17,490 nucleotides of DNA from Thiothrix sp. (GCA_011375245.1 DRMA01000154.1:1-17490); one strand, 5' to 3'. Positions 7,045 to 15,003 are shown, counted from the first letter of the stretch. Numbers and translations are program-made. The notes: generated by a model from the sequence alone, not told the origin.

Positions 7045-7981
7045 TAGTGAAAAAAATGCAATAAAGTCGTTGGAAACGATTGCACTAGCGAGTTTAACCG
7101 AACAAACACGCGCCCGTCGTTGGGGGATTTTCTTCAAAGTTGCCTTTTTAGTTTGGGGGCTGTTTATGTTATTTGCTTTGCTGAGTGGTATCACTCCACA
7201 AAATGCAAAGCTAACAGCAACAGAATTTACCGCAGTTGTTGATGTAAAAGGGGTTATTATGGATGGGGCTGATGCAGGCTATTCTTCTGTGAGTCAATCA
7301 TTGCAAGAAGCCTTTGAGGATGAGCGTACTAAGGGAGTGGTGTTGCGTATTAATAGCCCAGGTGGAAGTGCCGTGCAATCAGCAATGGTTTATGATGAAA
7401 TTAAGCGTTTGCAAAAGCAGTATCCAAATATTCCTGTTTATGCGGTAATACAAGATCTTGGAGCGTCAGGAGGCTATTATATTGCTGCCGCAGCGGATAA
7501 GATTTATGCCAATCGTTCTAGTCTTGTTGGTTCCATTGGCGTGCGTATGGACAGTTTTGGTGTGGTCGAAGCAGCACGAAAGCTAGGTATTGAAAGCCGT
7601 TTGGTTACCGCAGGTGAGCATAAAGCGATTTTAGATCCTTTTCAGCCTGTTTCGGAAGCAGAACAAGTACATTTGAAAAAAATGTTAGCAAGCACGCATA
7701 AGCAATTTATTAATGCCGTTAAAGCAGGGCGTGGCGAGCGTTTGAAAAATAACCCTGATATTTTTAGTGGTTTATTTTGGACGGGAGAAGATGCACAAGC
7801 ATTAGGATTGATTGATGGTTTTTTAACTACGTCGCAAGTAGCAAGGGATGTGATTAAGGCGGAAGAAACGATTAATTTCACACCTGAGAAAACACTGCTT
7901 GATAAGTTATCAGGGCAGGTAAGCATGCGTATTAATCAGATGATGCAAGAATCAAGGCTTTTGCAGGGGGTGTCGTATTAG
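7037..7981 (+). CDS. sppA: SppA-like S49 family signal peptide peptidase
   Basis: A 314-residue short-form S49 serine protease, about half the length of E. coli SppA and so the single-domain type. A cytoplasmic N-terminus of about 28 residues precedes one transmembrane segment (31-50). The protease domain then faces the periplasm. Conserved features are NSPGGSA (106-112), GASGGYYIA (142-150) with nucleophile Ser144, and the Lys-bearing motif AGEHKAILDPF (192-202) with general-base Lys196; the Ser-Lys dyad is intact. It should degrade cleaved signal peptides or membrane-protein fragments. ATG 7037 lies inside the end of the HAD phosphatase gene (8-base overlap), which indicates an operon. It is the last gene of the rluC run; the next gene downstream is convergent. 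SohB-type annotation is an alternative, but the size and transmembrane layout fit the Pseudomonas-type SppA next to rluC. Confidence 0.9.
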   Translation: MSDSEKNAIKSLETIALASLTEQTRARRWGIFFKVAFLVWGLFMLFALLSGITPQNAKLTATEFTAVVDVKGVIMDGADAGYSSVSQSLQEAFEDERTKGVVLRINSPGGSAVQSAMVYDEIKRLQKQYPNIPVYAVIQDLGASGGYYIAAAADKIYANRSSLVGSIGVRMDSFGVVEAARKLGIESRLVTAGEHKAILDPFQPVSEAEQVHLKKMLASTHKQFINAVKAGRGERLKNNPDIFSGLFWTGEDAQALGLIDGFLTTSQVARDVIKAEETINFTPEKTLLDKLSGQVSMRINQMMQESRLLQGVSY

Positions 7982-8040
7982 TGGCTTTTGCATTTCCATT
8001 AGGATCACAGGTAAATAATGCTTGTAGCATGTTAGTTGAC

Positions 8041-9594
8041 CTATATTTTTAGGTCTTCAATATAAAGCTGGTAAAGTTTTGGTTCCATAATTGAATTGAT
8101 GGGGCTGTTTATTTTTTGGATATCTTTCCCAAAAATCATTGCTGCTTGCATTGCCTGTTGGTTTAAATAACGAGTAGGTACATTAATCTTAAAAGTGTTG
8201 GGCATTAGTTGATTTAAGCGAGCAATATTGAAGCCCCAAATACCAAAAGAGGGAATTGCGACTTGGTAGCTTAAAGTGTGTGGGAAGATAGATGCTAAGG
8301 TTTGCTCAATACACCAAAAAGTACGTGGGGTAAAAAAGGGTGAGGAGCTTTGAGTAACAATCAGTGCATTGGGTTGCATCCGTTTGCGGATCATGGTGTA
8401 AAATTCTTTCGAGTAGAGCTTGTTAATAGCTTCATTATGCGGGTCAGGCATATCGATAATTACCCGATCATAACGTTTTCCTGCTTGATTAATAAAGCTA
8501 AATGCATCTTGGTTAAAGACCTGAACTTTTTCATGGTTTAAGCTATTTTTATTTAGCTTGACTAGCATAGTGAGCTGTTTGCCCACCGTTGTCATTTCGG
8601 GATCAATATCGACTAAATCAATGTGTTTTACCGTGTCATATTTGAGTATTTCACGTAAGGCAAGTCCATCACCGCCCCCTAAAACCAGTATATTTTCTTT
8701 GTTACCTGCAACGGACATAATGGGGTGAACAAGGCTTTCATGATAACGATATTCATCACGTGAAGAAAATTGAATATGTCCATCAATATAAAGTCGTTGA
8801 TCACGTGTTACGACGGATTCAGTCACCACAATTTTTTGGTAAGGTGTTTGCTTTTTATAAATAATCTGATCGAAATATAGATGTTTTTCAGCGTAATTAG
8901 TTAGTTGTGAGCCCAGTACCATAAAAATAACCATAAGAGCTAAGATTGATAATGTAACAGCTATCAATAGGCGTGCTCGTGGTAAGTAATGGCGAAAGAA
9001 GTGAATATTGGTTAAGGCAGTAAGAATGTTGATTAAACCAATAGCAAAAGAGGCACGTATTAAGCCGAGCTGAGGTAATAGCAATAAAGGAAAAGCAACT
9101 GAGCCAATGAGTGCGCCAATATAATCCAATGACATAACATTGGCAATCGAGTCTCGCGTACTGTATTTGTGGGTGAGAATAGTGGTGAGAATAGGGATTT
9201 CCATGCCAACAAGTGCGCCAATAATAAGAATTAGACCATACATCGTTGCATCATAAAGAGCCCGTGCCATAGGAAACGCGATCATTAACAGTAAACTGCA
9301 AACACCGCCTACCAGAGAAATAGCGATTTCAACTTTAATAAAGTTATTAATAAGTTGCTTACCCATCAGTTTTGATAGATAAGAACCTACCCCCATTGCA
9401 AACATAAAAAAGCCAATGGTTAGGGAGAACTGATAAATGCTATTGCCTAATAAATAGGTTGATACAGAACTGATAATCAGCTCATAAGTAATACCACACA
9501 AGGCAACAATAAGGATGGATATGAGTAAGATTCCCGTTTGCTTAGCAGACAACTGAGAATAATCATTAGAAGCGGGAATAGAAGGTGTGGGCAT
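8041..9594 (-). CDS. membrane-embedded spermidine synthase-like aminopropyltransferase
   Basis: A 517-residue fusion of a polytopic membrane part and a spermidine synthase fold. Residues about 20-230 hold around seven hydrophobic segments (roughly 22-40, 52-75, 88-108, 115-135, 155-175, 178-200 and 208-228). The rest is a polyamine aminopropyltransferase domain: PYQKI (251-255), DGHIQF (271-276), YHE (284-286), the SAM-type nucleotide loop GGGDG (306-310), VDIDP (328-332), DAF (363-365) and the catalytic-loop motif DMPDP (381-385). The key acidic residues of spermidine synthases, Asp381 and Asp384, are present, so aminopropyl transfer from decarboxylated SAM is plausible. The acceptor is unknown, and membrane-bound members are often left uncharacterised. 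No SAM decarboxylase or DUF350-type partner is in the window. It lies 28 bases downstream of hflD on the same strand and may be cotranscribed. No strong Shine-Dalgarno site precedes ATG 9594. Confidence 0.87.
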   Translation of the reverse strand: MPTPSIPASNDYSQLSAKQTGILLISILIVALCGITYELIISSVSTYLLGNSIYQFSLTIGFFMFAMGVGSYLSKLMGKQLINNFIKVEIAISLVGGVCSLLLMIAFPMARALYDATMYGLILIIGALVGMEIPILTTILTHKYSTRDSIANVMSLDYIGALIGSVAFPLLLLPQLGLIRASFAIGLINILTALTNIHFFRHYLPRARLLIAVTLSILALMVIFMVLGSQLTNYAEKHLYFDQIIYKKQTPYQKIVVTESVVTRDQRLYIDGHIQFSSRDEYRYHESLVHPIMSVAGNKENILVLGGGDGLALREILKYDTVKHIDLVDIDPEMTTVGKQLTMLVKLNKNSLNHEKVQVFNQDAFSFINQAGKRYDRVIIDMPDPHNEAINKLYSKEFYTMIRKRMQPNALIVTQSSSPFFTPRTFWCIEQTLASIFPHTLSYQVAIPSFGIWGFNIARLNQLMPNTFKINVPTRYLNQQAMQAAMIFGKDIQKINSPINSIMEPKLYQLYIEDLKI

Positions 9595-9622
9595 AGAAAA
9601 AGGGGCTGAATGAGGCTGTCGC

Positions 9623-10276
9623 TTATGTTGACGTTGCTTTTATTTCGGCTAAAAAAATATCGGCTTGTCGTTGCATTTTTCCACGTTCAAATAATAGTTT
9701 CCAACGTCCTCCACCTGCTTGCTGCCATAGTAATGCAGCACGAACACCTGCTAGTAATAGCGCTCTTATTTTGGCGGCATTGTCAGTATTGCCAAGATAA
9801 TCCTGATTACCTTTTACCATAATACGCGAGCCTAGTTTGCTAATGGTTTCAGAGTAAATATCAGCAAGGCGGCTAATGATTGTCGTGTGTGTTATTTCAA
9901 AGTGTTCTAGTTGGCGTTGCATGTCGTCAATACCCTCCAGTAATTTGTTAAACATGACTTCATTTGCTCCCAGTTTTTTCTCTAGGTGCAATAAATTGAT
10001 GGCGTAATGAGTGAGTTGAAAGTTTTTTACTGTACCCTCAGGAGATAGTTGTTTGGTGCTTAATTCAGACTTTAATGTACGAAAGCCAGTTTCAAGGTTG
10101 CTGAGAGTGCCATAAATATCCTCAATGGTATTGGCTTCTTTTACTAAAGTGCTTCTAAGACAAGTGGTAAGCAGTTTATTATCAATTTTTCCAGTGTTAG
10201 CAAGTTGAGAGACACCTTCTACACATTGAAAGAGAGCGGCAAGAGCAATAGTTCTATTTTCTGTTGTATTTTGCAT
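9623..10276 (-). CDS. hflD: high-frequency lysogenization protein HflD homologue
   Basis: A 217-residue all-helical protein matching HflD along its length. In E. coli, HflD is a peripheral inner-membrane protein that binds phage lambda CII and affects its stability, and so the lysis-lysogeny choice. Its host role is unclear. Diagnostic stretches are the QRQLEHFEI motif (130-138), SKLGSRIMVKG (155-165), and the C-terminal ALLLAGVRAALLWQQAGGGR (183 region), which closely follow the E. coli protein. No signal peptide or membrane segment is seen, in line with peripheral attachment. The usual neighbours mnmA and purB are absent here; instead a spermidine synthase-like gene follows and a glycosidase-like gene precedes on the same strand. 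The ATG at 10276 is preceded by no recognisable Shine-Dalgarno site. Confidence 0.92.
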   Translation of the reverse strand: MQNTTENRTIALAALFQCVEGVSQLANTGKIDNKLLTTCLRSTLVKEANTIEDIYGTLSNLETGFRTLKSELSTKQLSPEGTVKNFQLTHYAINLLHLEKKLGANEVMFNKLLEGIDDMQRQLEHFEITHTTIISRLADIYSETISKLGSRIMVKGNQDYLGNTDNAAKIRALLLAGVRAALLWQQAGGGRWKLLFERGKMQRQADIFLAEIKATST

Positions 10277-10363
10277 GGGGACGGATTAGGTGAATTTTTG
10301 CAGAGAATAGCATGTTTTTACATTTTTTTGTTTTCTCTTTGGGAAAAATTGGATAAGTCAGTG

Positions 10364-12970
10364 TTAACGTGTGCAGTTACTCCACCAGCATTTTGCTTGT
10401 TGTTCTTGGAAATGCATAATAGCATCATATTTTGGGGCTTTTTTTCGGGGTTGATTGAGATGCGTTTTTATCCCCCATGCTCCCCAACGATGTGGTTTTT
10501 GCGGCAAGGTGAAACTGGTAAATAATGCACCTCCTGCTAGTTTCCATTCTTGTAGTAGAGTTTGGTAAAAACTTGCCATGCGAGGGTCTTCGTTGGCCCT
10601 TTCTAACAATGCGAGTTGCAGCTTTTTTTCTTTTTTTGTGTGTTCTTTGTCTTGCCAGTCAACGGTTAGATGTTGCCCACCTTCATAAGCGAAGAGTTTT
10701 ACTTTGAATTTTTTAGCGATTTGAGCATGCTGTTTAATATTTTTGATTGTGGCAGGTAACGCATAAGGATCGTTTTGATTATTGAGTGCTTTAAATAAAT
10801 TGTCCAAGGTGGTGATATCAGGTAATAAGGTAGGGACTGGGGTACCAATGATGTTTTTACAAGCATGATGCTTGCGATTTGAACACATATGGAAATAAGG
10901 TGCTATAGCTAATGCATCAATATGTTTGTAGGTATTATTGTAACGTAAGAGGCTGGTGGATAAATTAGGCGCACTCTGATGACTACTAATGATTTTGATT
11001 AAACGATTCTCACTGCCTTCAAAGTATTCTTCCCATAATTGAAAGACTTCAATAGCACGAGTGGCATAGTAGCGAAGACCCTCTCGAAAAGGGTTTTTAT
11101 TGCTATCCAGTGCAAGTTCTCTACCTTTTAGGCGCACATAGCGTGCGCCCCAAAAACGTTCATTCCATGTTTCATTGCTGTATTCGAGATAAATCTTCAA
11201 ATGTGGATTAAGGTTGTCGTAAACATAGTTGGCGAATTCTTCTATATAGTCATCCGTTGCATTGTGTGGGATGGTAAACCAAGGTGGACGGTTGCTTTGA
11301 TTGGCGAGTTCGACTAGTACTTCAATAGGTACACCGTGTTTCTTGGTTGCATCTGTGCGATATGATCCACCCCACACTGAGTCTGTCATTTTGCTACGTT
11401 GTTCCCAACGATAGGGTTGTTTTAAGCAATCTTGATAGTCTTCGCCTCTAAATATATTGCAGGACACAGGAGGGTGTTGGCTTGCTTCCATTAAATTCAT
11501 CATACGCAGTACTTTGAAGTTTCTAATAAGACGTAGATAATCAGGATTGAAAATAATATTGTTTCTATCTTTGAGTAAATTGGCGAATGAACGGTAGTGT
11601 CCAACCGCGCAGTCATTTTTACCATCGACACGAAGGTAAGGAATACCCTCACAGATTCCTCCAGGCATTATAATACGTATATTACGTATGGGATTGGTTT
11701 TGTGTGTTTCAGTGATGCGTAACACCAATTGATTAATGGTGGAGTTGTTAGGATGGATATGGATAATATCTTTGTTTGCAGAGAAATCAACGCGTTTTGC
11801 CAATCCATCATAAGCCAATGTGCCAATGCCATCATAAAGCACGGTGTACCGACCATAAGGAATGGCATTTTTGGGGAGGTTTTGTAGCAAGATGGTATAG
11901 GCTTTTTTGTCGATTGGGATGACTGTTGGCCAGCCATCTTCATCATATTGAATGGATTTATCAGAAAATTCACGGAATGGACGTGCTGTTCTAAAAATAT
12001 CGACAAAGGGCATAGATTGCCCTACATTATCTGCCTCAGCTTGTGCTGCCTCTAAATTGATACCTATGGAGGGGGAAAATGTGGACTTGGGATATAAGGT
12101 ATGTTTGCTTAATGCTTTTGCTAAGGCGAGTTCAAATGCTTCTTCTGCAAGAGTGAAGTCTATTTTAATTGAGTTTGTAAGAGAGGAGAGGGCAATACCA
12201 TTATCAGGATTGTTATCTTTATCGAATGTGTATAAGTATTGGAGTAGGTTTTTATTAATTGGACTATTAAAGCTCATCGGTGAAAGTTCAGCTTTTCCTT
12301 CTAGAGAACCAATAATGGTATTGTTGATACGAAAGGTTATTTTTCTATTTTGTTGGTAGGTGAACTGTCCGCTAAGTGCTGTTTGTCCATCTTCAACACC
12401 TGAAATATACTCTATGCCACTCACATTCACTTTTTGTCCTTTGTTGGTGATTAAGGTAAACCGTCCTTTTTGTGTCAAATCATTGATAAGTTTTTTTTTG
12501 AAAGCCTTTGGTGGCATTGAAACATCAATAAAATAGTGTTTGTCAGGAAGGCTTTTTGGGGTGATTTGAATACCGTTTTTCCGATCACCATCAGCATCAA
12601 GTGCAATAAGTAAAGTGAATATATTTTGACTGTTAGGTAATGTTGTATGCGCTGTTTTCTCATTACCCTCTATATAACCAAGCTCAATGGCGCGTAGTTT
12701 AATTTGAATTGGTTTTCCGATACGGTATTTAAATAGACCTTTTTGGTTAGTGATACCAAATCGTAAGCCAGAGCTATAGTTTAGCCCTGAAACAGGGTAT
12801 TCATAAGTAATGGGTTGTTTCTTGTTGCTACCTATAACGGATTCCATTCGTACTTCTGTGACAACAAATGTGCCTGAGAGTGTTGCTAGTGCTTGTAATG
12901 TAAGCACAAATAATAGAATAAAGACAAGAAAGAGTAAAAAAAGGTAAACCCAGTAGCGTGGTCGTAGCAT
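10364..12970 (-). CDS. membrane-anchored clan GH-A-like glycoside hydrolase with tandem N-terminal modules
   Basis: An 868-residue protein. Residues 8-30 form one hydrophobic segment, a signal anchor or uncleaved signal. Two similar modules follow at about 59-140 and 183-263. Each starts VSG(L/I)xYxSG, continues as GxFxYxxxxxIxFxI...G and ends in a D(A/K)DxxxxNGI motif; this resembles a beta-sandwich module common in proteobacterial surface proteins. The second half (about 340-850) looks like a TIM-barrel glycosidase: YGRYTVLYDG (372-381), RNIRIIMPG (429-437), VLRMMNLME (487-495), LEYSNETWN (595-603) and LFAYEGG (759-765). Glu600 after Asn fits the acid/base and Glu763 the nucleophile of retaining clan GH-A enzymes; this assignment is inference from motif position. 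Similar proteins are annotated as cellulose-binding or hypothetical. The substrate is unknown, and the protein probably faces the periplasm. Cysteines at 861 and 866 lie at the C-terminus. It is divergent from tpiA and 87 bases upstream of hflD. Confidence 0.8.
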   Translation of the reverse strand: MLRPRYWVYLFLLFLVFILLFVLTLQALATLSGTFVVTEVRMESVIGSNKKQPITYEYPVSGLNYSSGLRFGITNQKGLFKYRIGKPIQIKLRAIELGYIEGNEKTAHTTLPNSQNIFTLLIALDADGDRKNGIQITPKSLPDKHYFIDVSMPPKAFKKKLINDLTQKGRFTLITNKGQKVNVSGIEYISGVEDGQTALSGQFTYQQNRKITFRINNTIIGSLEGKAELSPMSFNSPINKNLLQYLYTFDKDNNPDNGIALSSLTNSIKIDFTLAEEAFELALAKALSKHTLYPKSTFSPSIGINLEAAQAEADNVGQSMPFVDIFRTARPFREFSDKSIQYDEDGWPTVIPIDKKAYTILLQNLPKNAIPYGRYTVLYDGIGTLAYDGLAKRVDFSANKDIIHIHPNNSTINQLVLRITETHKTNPIRNIRIIMPGGICEGIPYLRVDGKNDCAVGHYRSFANLLKDRNNIIFNPDYLRLIRNFKVLRMMNLMEASQHPPVSCNIFRGEDYQDCLKQPYRWEQRSKMTDSVWGGSYRTDATKKHGVPIEVLVELANQSNRPPWFTIPHNATDDYIEEFANYVYDNLNPHLKIYLEYSNETWNERFWGARYVRLKGRELALDSNKNPFREGLRYYATRAIEVFQLWEEYFEGSENRLIKIISSHQSAPNLSTSLLRYNNTYKHIDALAIAPYFHMCSNRKHHACKNIIGTPVPTLLPDITTLDNLFKALNNQNDPYALPATIKNIKQHAQIAKKFKVKLFAYEGGQHLTVDWQDKEHTKKEKKLQLALLERANEDPRMASFYQTLLQEWKLAGGALFTSFTLPQKPHRWGAWGIKTHLNQPRKKAPKYDAIMHFQEQQAKCWWSNCTR

Positions 12971-13088
12971 AAGTTGTCAAAGCGCGTAGTCGTTAAATGA
13001 TAAAACAATATTGAATGCCCGAATGTCATAGCGATTAATTTGTATCTATAAATTGTAATAAATACAAGGTAAATACAGTCATAACAGC

Positions 13089-13106
13089 GCATAACTTTCG
13101 TTATGC
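13089..13106 (+). repeat. 7-bp inverted repeat GCATAAC/GTTATGC
   Basis: GCATAAC (13089-13095) and GTTATGC (13100-13106) pair perfectly around TTTC, in the 272-base divergent gap between the glycosidase-like gene and tpiA. Flanking AGCG and CGCT add partial symmetry. No T-run follows on either strand, so it is more likely a protein-binding dyad than a terminator. That role is inference. Confidence 0.35.
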
Positions 13107-13170
13107 TAAACGCTAGGTAAGAAATATTATCATGTTTGTTTATTTTTGTGATGAAATATCAAGTAAAAGA

Positions 13171-13200
13171 ATTGCATTTTTTGCAATAGATCGGTAATCT
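13171..13200 (+). promoter_or_regulatory. candidate tpiA promoter overlapping an inverted repeat
   Basis: TTGCAT (13172-13177) and TAATCT (13195-13200) are 17 bases apart and lie 43 bases before the tpiA start, a sensible promoter place, though each hexamer matches consensus in only three positions. The -35 side overlaps a dyad, ATTGCA (13171-13176) and TGCAAT (13182-13187), separated by five T. The dyad could be a regulator site. The tpiA ribosome site AGGGA lies at 13231-13235. Confidence 0.35.
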
Positions 13201-13242
13201 TGCGCGCTTCACGTTAGCAATAACCGTTTTAGGGATAAAAAT

Positions 13243-13989
13243 ATGCGTCAAACATTAGTAGCAGGTAACTGGAAGCTGAATGGCTCAAAGGACAGTATTC
13301 AAACACTTGTCAAAGGTATTGCTGATGGCATGTCTGCAGTTAATGGTACTGCTGTTGCTATTTGTCCACCTTATGTCTATATTCCTATGGTGCAAAATCT
13401 GCTGACTGGAACGACTATTGGTTTGGGAGCACAAGATGTTACAGATCAAGAGTCAGGTGCTTATACAGGTGAAGTCTCGGCTTCTATGTTAAAAGATATT
13501 GGTTGTCAGTATGTGATTGTTGGACATTCTGAGCGTCGTGCTCTTTATGGTGAAAGAGATGAAGATACCGCAAAAAAATATGCAGCAACGCGAAAGGAAG
13601 GACTTATCCCTATCTTATGTGTTGGTGAGTTACTCGAAGAACGCGAAAATGGTGACACAGAAAATGTGGTTGCTCGGCAGCTTGATGCGGTGATTGCCCT
13701 AGAAGGTGTGGCTGCACTAGCTGATGGCGTGATTGCTTATGAGCCTGTGTGGGCGATTGGTACAGGGAAAACAGCAACGCCTGATCAAGCGCAAGAAGTT
13801 CATGCCTTTATTCGTGGAAAAATTGCTGCACTTGATGCTGATGTAGCTGATAAAGTACAGATTCTGTATGGTGGTAGCGTGAATGGTGGTAATGCCGCTG
13901 AGCTGTTTGCAATGGATGATATTGATGGTGGTCTCATTGGCGGCGCTTCATTAAAAGCGGATGATTTTCTAGCAATTTGTACGGCCTAG
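13243..13989 (+). CDS. tpiA: triosephosphate isomerase
   Basis: A complete 248-residue triosephosphate isomerase, which interconverts dihydroxyacetone phosphate and glyceraldehyde 3-phosphate in glycolysis and gluconeogenesis. All catalytic residues are visible: Asn9 and Lys11 in GNWKLNG (8-14), His95 in VGHSERR (93-99), and Glu167 in AYEPVWAIGTGKTATP (165-180), which also carries the flexible loop 6. The phosphate-binding YGGSVN (209-214) and GGASL (233-237) motifs are intact. ATG 13243 is preceded by AGGGA at 13231-13235 with 7-base spacing. secG begins 42 bases after its stop, the common tpiA-secG order of proteobacteria, so the two are probably cotranscribed. Length is normal for the family and nothing is unusual. 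Confidence 0.98.
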   Translation: MRQTLVAGNWKLNGSKDSIQTLVKGIADGMSAVNGTAVAICPPYVYIPMVQNLLTGTTIGLGAQDVTDQESGAYTGEVSASMLKDIGCQYVIVGHSERRALYGERDEDTAKKYAATRKEGLIPILCVGELLEERENGDTENVVARQLDAVIALEGVAALADGVIAYEPVWAIGTGKTATPDQAQEVHAFIRGKIAALDADVADKVQILYGGSVNGGNAAELFAMDDIDGGLIGGASLKADDFLAICTA

Positions 13990-14031
13990 ATTTTAGATAG
14001 CATGGCGTAGCGACAATATTAAGAACAAATA

Positions 14032-14709
14032 ATGATTTATAATATACTATTAATTGTACAAATTCTTGTGGCACTTGGCATTATTGGTTTAGTGCTTATC
14101 CAACATGGCAAAGGTGCTGATGCGGGTGCTGCCTTTGGTGGTGGTTCATCGGGAACGGTATTTGGTTCAGCAGGGGCTGGGAACTTTTTAAGTAGAGCAA
14201 CGGCTGTTCTTGCAGCTGTATTTTTTGCTAACTCGTTAGCACTTGCTTGGATTGTTAGTCACAGTACGGGAGAAGCTGGAAGTTTGGTTGATTCAGTTAC
14301 GCCAACGCCAACAACGAAAATTGAAGCGCCTGTATCCGATGTGCCTGGTGGCACTGCTGTACCGCAACAAGCTGTCCCTGTTACAAGTGACGTACCTACA
14401 GGCGATGTGCCACAGCAGTCAAAGCCAACAACGAGTAATAGTACTCCTACTGTGCCTACTACAGCTCCAGTTCCTGCTAAAGTGGAAGCAGTTGAAAAAC
14501 AATCTGTTGCAAAGCCAAAACCTGCTGAGACTACTGAAGTACCTCCACCTCCTACCACCAAAATACAGGATGGTGTTAAAAAAGCGGCTACTACTCCAGC
14601 CCCTGTGATTAGTAAGCCTGAACCTACAACAGCAGAGCCAGCAACAGTTTCTCCTGAAACTAAAAGTACTGATGTTAAATCGAAGCCAGCAGAGGATGTT
14701 CCTCAGTAA
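14032..14709 (+). CDS. secG: protein translocase subunit SecG with long Pro/Thr-rich tail
   Basis: The first 80 residues are a typical SecG: a transmembrane helix at about 2-22, the cytoplasmic loop with the Gly-rich GADAGAAFGGGSSGTVFGSAGAGNFLSR stretch (28-55), and a second helix at about 56-76. SecG joins SecYE in the inner-membrane translocon and helps SecA-driven export. From residue about 90 to 225 the protein is a low-complexity tail rich in Pro, Thr, Val, Ser and Lys. The tail has repeated VP and PT steps and no recognisable fold. The E. coli protein is about 110 residues, so this one is twice as long, although tails of variable length are known in proteobacterial SecG. The frame is open throughout and the composition makes frameshift artefact unlikely. 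It lies between tpiA and tRNA-Leu; no terminator separates it from the tRNA. Confidence 0.93.
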   Translation: MIYNILLIVQILVALGIIGLVLIQHGKGADAGAAFGGGSSGTVFGSAGAGNFLSRATAVLAAVFFANSLALAWIVSHSTGEAGSLVDSVTPTPTTKIEAPVSDVPGGTAVPQQAVPVTSDVPTGDVPQQSKPTTSNSTPTVPTTAPVPAKVEAVEKQSVAKPKPAETTEVPPPPTTKIQDGVKKAATTPAPVISKPEPTTAEPATVSPETKSTDVKSKPAEDVPQ

Positions 14710-14752
14710 TGATATTAGTATGTTGTGTTTGAAATATTATCGTTAGTTTATA

Positions 14753-14838
14753 GCCGATGTGGTGAAATTGGTAGACACGCTATCTTGAGGGGGTAGTGTC
14801 CCTTGGACGTGCCGGTTCGACTCCGGCCATCGGCACCA
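14753..14838 (+). tRNA. tRNA-Leu (anticodon GAG)
   Basis: A class II tRNA with a long variable arm. The acceptor arms GCCGATG (14753-14759) and CATCGGC (14828-14834) pair perfectly, followed by discriminator A and an encoded CCA (14836-14838). The anticodon stem CTATC/GGTAG closes a seven-base loop, TTGAGGG, with anticodon GAG at 14787-14789, reading CTC and CTT leucine codons. The T arm GCCGGTTCGACTCCGGC is intact. It follows secG by 43 bases with no clear promoter of its own, matching secG-leuU linkage in E. coli, so it is probably processed from the tpiA-secG transcript. Confidence 0.97.
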
Positions 14839-14884
14839 ATTTTGGTTAAAAATAGCACTTTAAAACAACATGAGTATTTCCTAT

Positions 14885-14910
14885 AACCTGCCATTTAAGC
14901 AGGTTTTTTT
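14885..14910 (+). terminator. intrinsic terminator after tRNA-Leu
   Basis: AACCTGC (14885-14891) and GCAGGTT (14899-14905) form a perfect 7-bp stem around a 7-base loop, followed directly by a run of T to 14910. It lies 47 bases after the tRNA and should end the tpiA-secG-tRNA transcript, separating it from the nuo operon. Confidence 0.85.
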
Positions 14911-14974
14911 GTGAGTAATGCTTGATAGGCAGTAAATATAGTATTTGTCAAATTATATATTTTTTACTGCAATC

Positions 14975-15003
14975 TTGTGATGCTTTGAGGGGTTGTGTAT
15001 ATT
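14975..15003 (+). promoter_or_regulatory. candidate sigma-70-type promoter of the nuo operon
   Basis: TTGTGA (14975-14980) and TATATT (14998-15003) are separated by 17 bases, match consensus in 4 and 5 positions, and sit about 80 bases before nuoA and after the terminator at 14885-14910. Spacing and position are good; the start site is not known. I see nothing else definite in the 244-base gap between the tRNA and nuoA. Confidence 0.5.

Noticed and set aside
8038..8055. GACCTA/TAGGTC hairpin at the end of the spermidine synthase-like gene as a bidirectional terminator
   Set aside because: The stem is only 6 bp of mixed composition, includes the stop codon and has no T-run on either side.
10205..10525. 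Plus-strand frame of 106 codons across the hflD / glycosidase-like gap
   Set aside because: It overlaps the ends of both minus-strand genes and the encoded sequence has no recognisable feature.
11952..12359. Open frame of 135 codons on the plus strand inside the glycosidase-like gene
   Set aside because: It lies antisense to a well-supported long gene, has no domain, no ribosome site and no codon pattern of its own.
14259..14561. Gly/Val/Thr-rich minus-strand frame opposite secG
   Set aside because: It is the antisense of the Pro/Thr-rich tail and resembles no protein family.
14243..14608. Leu/Gln-rich plus-strand frame within secG
   Set aside because: It is the +1 shadow of the repetitive SecG tail; the Leu/Gln composition comes from the low-complexity DNA.
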